From the NCBI RefSeq assembly GCF_003400205.1, contig NZ_QUQV01000027.1:1-34515 (forward strand): a stretch of 34,515 bases of DNA, in the 5' to 3' direction. The notes under the pieces were generated by a model. That model was not told where the DNA came from and made no database searches. It worked only from the letters and a program-made list of their open reading frames with translations. Position numbers and translations under genes: made by a program. The DNA comes from Bacillus sp. HNG (GTDB lineage Bacteria > Bacillota > Bacilli > Bacillales > Bacillaceae_L). Numbering within the stretch: position 1 is the stretch's first letter; every line of letters begins with the position of its first letter. Positions 29,870 to 34,515 of this stretch are shown piece after piece.

Positions 29870-30514
29870 AACCTCCTCGTTTTATAAACCCTCTCCTTAT
29901 GTCCAATTTAATACAAAATAGTTGAGAAGTGGAGGAAAGTTGAAGTAATTTACCTTTTTCTCTACATGAACTCTTATATTAAACTTTGTACTTTTTTATC
30001 AACTTTTTTTCACTAACCTTATCAAAACTTATCATTTTCTCGTTTTTTTCGTATTTTGTATCATGTAACTTTATTCCGTGCGCGTGTCGTGTCATCAGTC
30101 AATCCTTTGGTATCAATGACTTTTTCCAACTGTTTTCGAAAATTCATAAAATTACTCCTACTATAAATGTTTATTTCTTCTTTTCTTCCAACGTTTATTG
30201 ATTGAAGATAAACTACTGCATTTATTAGTACCTATCTCCCATGTTTTACAACTAAAACGGACTGCAATTACTTTTCTACATAGCATAAACTATGTTGGGA
30301 AATGTTGAATATCGATATATATCATATTCATTTACACATCTTTAGATCCTTTTAACTTGTGTTAGTAGTGATTGATTTAAATAATATATCAATTTATGTT
30401 ACACATAATAATCTTGTTTTGTTGTTTTACTTATTATATTTTAAATGTTTTTATTGTTTTATTGTTTTCGACATGAATAAAACTAGGATTCATGCTATTT
30501 CGACAATCATATAT
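29870..30514. other. AT-rich region upstream of the iterons
   Basis: No convincing gene. It contains a third relative of the parA-leader repeat (about 30175-30194), the second direct-repeat copy (30288-30313) and a very AT-rich stretch (30350-30510) that could be the melting region of the origin. Confidence 0.5.
30288..30313. repeat. Direct repeat, copy 2
   Basis: It matches 29418-29443 at 24 of 26 positions (GTTGGGAAATGTTGAATATC part). It may mark a duplication or a protein-binding site. Confidence 0.6.
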
Positions 30515-30699
30515 ATAACAAAAATGGTCTTAACTATAACAAATTTGGTTCTAAACAAAACGAAAATGGTTTTAATTATAACAAATTTGGTTTATCAACC
30601 ATAACAAAAATGGTCTTAACTATAACAAATTTGGTTGAACGATAACGAAAATGGTCTTAACTATAACAAATTTGGTTTATCAACCATAACAAAAATGGT
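30515..30699 (+). repeat. Iteron array: replication origin of the Rep_3 replicon
   Basis: Nine 14-base iterons start at 30515, 30536, 30557, 30578, 30601, 30622, 30642, 30663 and 30686. Two types alternate strictly: A = ATAACAAAAATGGT (with CGA variants) and B = ATAACAAATTTGGT. The period is 20-23 bases, two DNA turns, so Rep binds one face. Further relatives occur at the rep start (about 30793-30806) and across its stop. Confidence 0.92.
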
Positions 30700-30720
30700 T
30701 TTTAGATAAATGAGTCTTGT

Positions 30721-30746
30721 GTAACAAAAAAATACTTTTGTTATAC
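30721..30746. promoter_or_regulatory. Inverted half-iterons, probable rep operator
   Basis: GTAACAAAA (30721-30729) faces TTTTGTTAT (30736-30744). Inverted half-iterons upstream of rep usually bind Rep dimers and autoregulate the gene. CATAAT at about 30760 is a possible -10 box. Confidence 0.6.
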
Positions 30747-30787
30747 TTAAGTTTTTGTCATAATTGAACTAGGGAAGGGGATATAAC

Positions 30788-32035
30788 ATGATAGATACAA
30801 AAATGGTTGAGGCAAGTCCAAATAATTTAGTAACAAAATCGAATATGCTAATAGAGGCAAACTATAAGTTGGGTGTCGTTGAGCAAAAAATCATTTTGTG
30901 TTTAGCAAGTAATATCCAACCAACAGATTCAGACTTTAAGACTTATACTTTATCAATAAAGGAGTTTAATAAACTTTTAGGTCTTAAAGGTAATCCAAAA
31001 TATACGGAATTAAGACAAATTACTAAAGAACTAATGCAAAAGGTTTTTGAAGTCCGTATAGATAAAAAGGTGATACAGGTAGCCTGGCTAAGTTTTGTAG
31101 CATACAACGAGACAGAAGGGACCATTGATATCCGTTTTGACCCTTTTTTAAGACCATATTTACTACATTTAAAAAAGGAATTTACAAGTTATAAATTAGA
31201 AAATGTCGTTAAACTAAAAAGTACCTATGCTATTCGTTTATATGAACTCTTGAAACAGTACGAGAAGATCCGGGAACGAACATTGCCGTTATTAGAACTA
31301 AGGAAGATGGTAGGTGCAGTAGATATATATCCAGCTTACGGAAATTTTAAACAACGCGTTTTAATTCCGGCACAAAAAGAATTAAATAAAAAAACCGATA
31401 TTTCTTTTGAGATAGAAGAGATTAAAATTGGTCGTCGAGTGGAGAAAATAAAATTTGTTATAATTTCGTCTAAGAAGAAAAATAACAATATCGATAAGCA
31501 ACTATCGTTGTTCGAGGGTAACCTGGAGGATACTAAAATTGAAGAGTCCTTTAGTAATCAGATGAAAAAACTTGCATTAAAGTTAGGAATATCAATTTCT
31601 GATGATTTAATTAGGAATTGGGAAAAATATGGCCAGGAAAACGTACTAGAACTAATGCAAAAAATGACTGCAAGAAAAGATATTGATAATCCAATTGGGT
31701 ACATAACAACAGTATTGAAATCGACTACAGAAGCTTTTAAACAAGTCTCGGTAAGTTCAGATGAGCAATCGATATTAATACAGCTCATTTCTTACTTTCG
31801 TAAGTCAATAGAACCTCTTCCAAATTGGTTGATTCAAGAAAAGTCTATAGAAATTATACAAAATGTATTGGATATAAACTTTGATGAGGCAAGTATATTA
31901 TTTAATGCCTTAAAAGCAGATCTTTTTTTAGCTTTAGATATTAATGAACCGAATCAAAAAGAAAATACTTTGGAAGCAAATGAAGAATTTGAGAAAAAGA
32001 AAAAGATTTTTTATGAACGTCTAAAGAAAATATAA
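30788..32035 (+). CDS. rep: Replication initiator, Rep_3 (RepB) family
   Basis: The 415-residue protein has two winged-helix domains of the Rep_3 family: NLVTKSNMLIEANYKLGVVEQKIILCLAS (WH1 start), LSIKEFNKLLGLKGNPKYTELRQITKELMQKVFEV, RFDPFLRPYLLHLKKEFTSYKLENVVKLKSTYAIRLYELLKQY, and WH2 TLPLLELRKMVGAVDIYPAYGNFKQRVLIPAQKELNKKTDISFEI. A long C-terminal extension (about 240-415), partly helical, is less conserved. GGGAAGGGGATATAAC precedes the ATG. It binds the iterons as monomer and its operator as dimer. It is intact and the only complete Rep in the window. Confidence 0.95.
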   Translation: MIDTKMVEASPNNLVTKSNMLIEANYKLGVVEQKIILCLASNIQPTDSDFKTYTLSIKEFNKLLGLKGNPKYTELRQITKELMQKVFEVRIDKKVIQVAWLSFVAYNETEGTIDIRFDPFLRPYLLHLKKEFTSYKLENVVKLKSTYAIRLYELLKQYEKIRERTLPLLELRKMVGAVDIYPAYGNFKQRVLIPAQKELNKKTDISFEIEEIKIGRRVEKIKFVIISSKKKNNNIDKQLSLFEGNLEDTKIEESFSNQMKKLALKLGISISDDLIRNWEKYGQENVLELMQKMTARKDIDNPIGYITTVLKSTTEAFKQVSVSSDEQSILIQLISYFRKSIEPLPNWLIQEKSIEIIQNVLDINFDEASILFNALKADLFLALDINEPNQKENTLEANEEFEKKKKIFYERLKKI

Positions 32036-32045
32036 CAATTTTGGT
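32032..32045 (+). repeat. Iteron-like unit across the rep stop codon
   Basis: ATAACAATTTTGGT differs from the B iteron at one position and includes the TAA stop (32033-32035). It is isolated, 1.3 kb from the main array. Confidence 0.6.
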
Positions 32046-32062
32046 TACTAATATATCTTACT

Positions 32063-32090
32063 AACAACCTACCAGATGAGGTGGGTTGTT
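32063..32090 (+). terminator. Terminator of rep
   Basis: AACAACCTACC and GGTGGGTTGTT pair with one G-T, followed by AATTTAT. Confidence 0.75.
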
Positions 32091-32216
32091 AATTTATAAA
32101 CAGACAAAATTTTTAGGGTTGCAATACTCTATTTCAATAATTTTCATGATCACAAGGTTTGAGAGGACCCAGCAGTTTTCCATAGTGCTCATTTTCCGCA
32201 TAAAATCCTGCATATT

Positions 32217-32387
32217 TTAAATCCATTTCCCAATCTCTTTTACGGCCTTCCTGATGGACTTTAATTGTTCCGTTAATAACTCGATATTATGCTGTTTATA
32301 TTCGTGGTCTGGACCGTTCTTTTCCTCTTCAAGTTGTTGCTCCCAGTTTCGTTCCCATTCCTTTAGGTTATTCCATTTATCCAGCAC
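32217..32387 (-). pseudogene. Fragment of an unrecognised helical protein
   Basis: The minus-strand frame reads VLDKWNNLKEWERNWEQQL, then NGPDHEYKQHNIELLTEQLKSIRKAVKEIGKWI and a stop. It is open further upstream (QQYENIPR) but no start with ribosome-binding site is seen; GTG 32387 is the only start codon. Probably the C-terminal end of a coiled-coil protein whose beginning is lost. Confidence 0.45.
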
Positions 32388-32449
32388 CCTAGGAATATTC
32401 TCATATTGTTGGATAAGACTTGAACCTACAAATAAAATATTAATAAAAC

Positions 32450-32478
32450 AAAGCCCTACCTCGATTAAGAGATAGGAC
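32450..32478 (-). terminator. Terminator of the frameshifted small gene
   Basis: AAGCCCTACCTC and GAGATAGGACTT pair with mismatches; the minus strand continues in TTTGTTTTATT. Confidence 0.55.
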
Positions 32479-32483
32479 TTATT

Positions 32484-32707
32484 TCATGTTAATTTCACAT
32501 TATTTTCATCTTCAAATTCCTTTAATGCTTCAGCTACAATATCGTCTTTATTACCTGCTTTCGTGAATCTTATCCCTTGATGCCCCCCTGTTTCGGTAGC
32601 ACAAATACATCAATTTCACCATTTGCCATCTCAGCTACTGTCAAATTTACCATTGATTTAATTTCCTGAATTGCAGTTAGTTCCTTAATTTCAGTATTGG
32701 CTATCAT
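32484..32707 (-). pseudogene. Small gene with a one-base frameshift
   Basis: From ATG 32707 (GGGGGATGATAAA before it) the frame reads MIANTEIKELTAIQEIKSMV, then ANGEIDVFVLPKQGGIKG and a stop. One missing base in the AAA run before CAGGGGGG (near 32587) would restore LPKTGGHQGIRFTKAGNKDD and continue to VAEALKEFEDENNVKLT with stop at 32484. The restored protein would have about 74 residues; the family is unknown. Either a true mutation or a sequencing error. Confidence 0.7.
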
Positions 32708-32709
32708 TT

Positions 32710-32998
32710 TATCATCCCCCTACTTACAAAAATTCTATAAGTAGAAGGTTAAACCTTTCCCATACTGTGACAGAAATGTGATTATTTAATGTCGGAATAA
32801 ACAGTTACAAGGAAAGTATTAAACCCACTCCACCTACTTCCACCTTTGTTGATATGACGTTTTTTGAATTAGTCTAGCGGTTTTATATTATCAGTCATAA
32901 AAAACGCCTACAGGGGCATCTAACAGCTTTTAGGACTAAAAACTAAAAAAGAATTGACCCATTCCAAAGAATCGGTGGATAATCCATCCCGATTTAAT
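32710..32998. other. Intergenic stretch
   Basis: A hairpin CTACTTA/TAAGTAG (32720-32744) lies upstream of the frameshifted gene and may be an operator. Near 32900-32960 a weak AAAAAC/TTTTT structure is seen. No gene. Confidence 0.4.
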
Positions 32999-33376
32999 TC
33001 ATGAATTGATTGTCTCCTCTATAATAAATTCGAATTCCTCGTATTTATCTTCCGTCTCTTCGACATTAGATAGTTCTATTTCACCCGATATAACAGTAAT
33101 ATCCTCTTCAAATTCAAAGTGAAATCCTTCTAAGCGAAGAGAGACCTCTTTTGTTTTTTTAATCAGATATTTCTTTGCAATCGTTATTTCTATAGGGATA
33201 CAGTCCTTAATTTCTGTTATCCTATTTTCATTCTTTATTTCTCTTATAACGATAAACTTCCCAAAAATCTCGATGTCATTTCCGACTTCTTTAATCTCAT
33301 AATCAACATCCATTGAGATCTTGTTTATAATTCCACTTACTAAATTAGGTAATTTTTCTTTAAAAGTTAGTTGCAA
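32999..33376 (-). CDS. SpoVID-like N-terminal-domain protein
   Basis: The 125-residue protein starts at TTG 33376 after AGGAG. Its strands resemble the N-terminal domain of the coat morphogenetic protein SpoVID and related CotE-like domains: DIEIFGKFIVIREI, then CIPIEITIAKKYLIKKTKEVSLRLEGFHFEFEEDITVISGEIELSNVEE. SpoVID has FPVDITIPKDRI..VYVSIEQFDYDLPEDGKLELHADLSISGI at the same spacing. The LysM tail of SpoVID is missing, so it may be an accessory coat component. The assignment is by remembered pattern only. Confidence 0.5.
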   Translation of the reverse strand: MQLTFKEKLPNLVSGIINKISMDVDYEIKEVGNDIEIFGKFIVIREIKNENRITEIKDCIPIEITIAKKYLIKKTKEVSLRLEGFHFEFEEDITVISGEIELSNVEETEDKYEEFEFIIEETINS

Positions 33377-33527
33377 ATTAACTCATCTCCTACCAAATTT
33401 GTTATTAGAAGATATGACAACTAGTAGTTATAAATTCCCTTGGAAGAGATGAAAGACGTTATTTACTTTAATACCTGACTTTGATACTAATAAAATAAAG
33501 TTCAGAAAATGGAAAGGGCAAACCATC

Positions 33528-33764
33528 ATGCTTTTTACTATAGGGCAGAGTCTTAGAATGTTGCGATTTAAGAAGAATCTTACTCAATTAGAAGTCGCGC
33601 GAAATATTGGAATAAGCGTTAATTCTCTTAGCAGATATGAAAATGATGAGCGTTTCCCTAAGAAAAAGGTTATCGAAAAACTTGCTGATTTTTACGGGGT
33701 TGAAGTTAATCAAATTCTAATTAATGCTTATACCTCTGAAGAAAATGGGGAAGGAATGAATTAA
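33528..33764 (+). CDS. XRE-family HTH regulator
   Basis: The 78-residue protein is a Cro/CI-type HTH over residues 5-62: IGQSLRMLRFKKNLTQLEVARNIGISVNSLSRYENDERFPKKKVIEKLADFYGVEVNQIL. GGAAAGGGCAAACC precedes the ATG. It lies 22 bases ahead of the next small DNA-binding gene and probably shares its transcript. Confidence 0.88.
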   Translation: MLFTIGQSLRMLRFKKNLTQLEVARNIGISVNSLSRYENDERFPKKKVIEKLADFYGVEVNQILINAYTSEENGEGMN

Positions 33765-33794
33765 CCCTGGCTAATTAAACTGGAGGTGATTCAT

Positions 33795-34001
33795 TTGCAA
33801 CGAAATACTTTAACAACCGAAGAGGTTGCTGAATACATAGGTGTTCACAAAGATATGATTTATACAATGGTCCGTCAGAAACAGATTCCTCATTTCCGAG
33901 TTCGCAGACGGATATTATTTAACCACGAAACAATTGATGCCTGGATCCAAGAACAAATAAAAGAGTCCGTTCAAACTAAAGAGGCTGTAGCCGAACGCTG
34001 A
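33795..34001 (+). CDS. Excisionase-type (MerR-like) DNA-binding protein
   Basis: The protein is 68 residues from TTG 33795, six bases after GGAGGTG; the upstream in-frame GTG overlaps that ribosome-binding site and is unlikely. LTTEEVAEYIGVHKDMIYTMVRQKQIPHFRVRRRILFNHETIDAWI is a standard HTH_17 excisionase-family domain. Such proteins act as Xis or as small plasmid regulators; no integrase is seen in the window. From 34002 to 34187 no gene is seen. Confidence 0.88.
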   Translation: MQRNTLTTEEVAEYIGVHKDMIYTMVRQKQIPHFRVRRRILFNHETIDAWIQEQIKESVQTKEAVAER

Positions 34002-34187
34002 GCAAAATATCGAAAAAACTCGAAATTCTTACAAATTGGGTTGTTCAAGTCGATGTTATGTAAACTAAATAGGTTTCGATAAGAACAACTTTTCCCTATT
34101 TGCAGTAATATAGACATTAATCTCAAATTCGATACTTAACATAAATTACGTAATTTTTTATCCAAACCTTTATTTTTGAAAAAAGCC

Positions 34188-34210
34188 TAACCACTTGAAA
34201 GGCTAGGCTA
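34188..34210 (-). terminator. Terminator of the 54-residue gene
   Basis: AGCCTA-ACC and GG-TAGGCT pair; the minus strand then reads TTTTTTC. It lies just after the stop at 34217. Confidence 0.7.
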
Positions 34211-34216
34211 GTTTGC

Positions 34217-34381
34217 TCAGTTCATTTTTTCTGAGTTGCTTTTAGAATCAATCTTAATATTTCCTATTGATAACTCCACAAAATTTACTTCCTTACCGTA
34301 TTTACGAGATAATATCTTTTCGATAATCGGCTTCAATTTGAGGACCTTTTCTTCTGTTAGTTTAAATCCTTTTAAGCTCAA
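34217..34381 (-). CDS. Small hypothetical protein, 54 residues
   Basis: It starts at TTG 34381, seven bases after GAGGGAGG, and reads MSLKGFKLTEEKVLKLKPII, then EKILSRKYGKEVNFVELSIG and NIKIDSKSNSEKMN. Basic, probably a helix followed by two strands. No family is recognised. The ribosome-binding site and the terminator support a real gene. Confidence 0.6.
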   Translation of the reverse strand: MSLKGFKLTEEKVLKLKPIIEKILSRKYGKEVNFVELSIGNIKIDSKSNSEKMN

Positions 34382-34515
34382 TGTGGTACCTCCCTCTATA
34401 AAGTTAATTTATCTCACGAATACTCTCTTTTTCTCAAAATTTCATAACCACCTAATAGTTGACACACCAAAATTAATGGATATTAATTGTATTTCTTTAA
34501 ATGATTTACAGGTTG

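Noticed and set aside
30515-30699. Iteron array read as CRISPR
   Set aside because: Units are 14 bases with 6-9 base gaps in phase with DNA turns and lie directly before a Rep_3 gene.
23660-34515. Search for the second Tn1546-type repeat
   Set aside because: I looked for the inverse of GGGGTAGCGTCAGGAAAATG to the right of the cargo and found none; chance matches such as GTAGCG near 3357 do not extend.
1-34515. Circular closure of the plasmid within the window
   Set aside because: The first and last bases share no overlap that I can see, so completeness cannot be claimed.

Overview
The window looks like part (perhaps nearly all) of a low-GC plasmid from a spore-forming Bacillaceae host. The evidence is Bacillus-type ribosome-binding sites, spore genes (a CwlJ-like cortex hydrolase, spoVAC/AD/AEb, CotF-like coat proteins, broken gerA-type genes), a plasmid-type Hfq paralogue, and two replication and two partition modules. 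It reads as a mosaic or cointegrate rather than a single backbone.

Layout. 0-2.2 kb: cwlJ-like gene, hfq-like gene and a RacA-like coiled-coil gene, with a decayed copy of part of the last one. 2.3-5.1 kb: first backbone, with a ParR/ParM (actin-type) partition operon, centromere-like repeats, an antisense-RNA/attenuator control region and a pAMbeta1/pIP501-type rep gene. The rep is split by a complete Tn3-family transposon (5111-11058) carrying tnpA, tnpR, a res-like region and three passengers: DUF2975 protein, small HTH regulator, alpha/beta hydrolase. The rest of the rep frame continues at 11059-11283. 

11.4-23.6 kb: remnant of a Tn1546-like element. One terminal inverted repeat lies at 11401 and no partner is visible. 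Inside are a DUF421 fragment, a YitT-like gene, broken gerKA/gerKC, a DUF421 (YetF) gene, and an intact seven-gene operon in the order DUF1657, YhcN/YlaJ-like lipoprotein, SpoVAC, SpoVAD, SpoVAEb, DUF1657, DUF421. This is the gene order I know as spoVA2mob, linked to high spore heat resistance. A sigma-G-like promoter precedes it, and a second one with the same -10 heptamer precedes two CotF-like genes. A repeat-containing acidic lipoprotein, a subtilisin-like protease and a truncated, frameshifted cardiolipin synthase follow.

23.7-34.5 kb: second backbone. It holds a PBECR4-like putative nuclease preceded by a structured RNA with its own promoter, an RHH/ParA partition pair, a truncated ATPase and a PilZ fragment flanking an IS3-family element, a small membrane peptide with a sequestered ribosome-binding site (type I toxin-like), an iteron replicon with a Rep_3-family initiator, several decayed small genes, a SpoVID-like N-terminal-domain protein and two small DNA-binding proteins.

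Taken together (inference): the iteron Rep and ParA/RHH probably maintain the plasmid now that the first Rep is split, while the cargo modifies spore DPA uptake, heat resistance, coat and germination. All calls come from reading the sequence; no database search was run.
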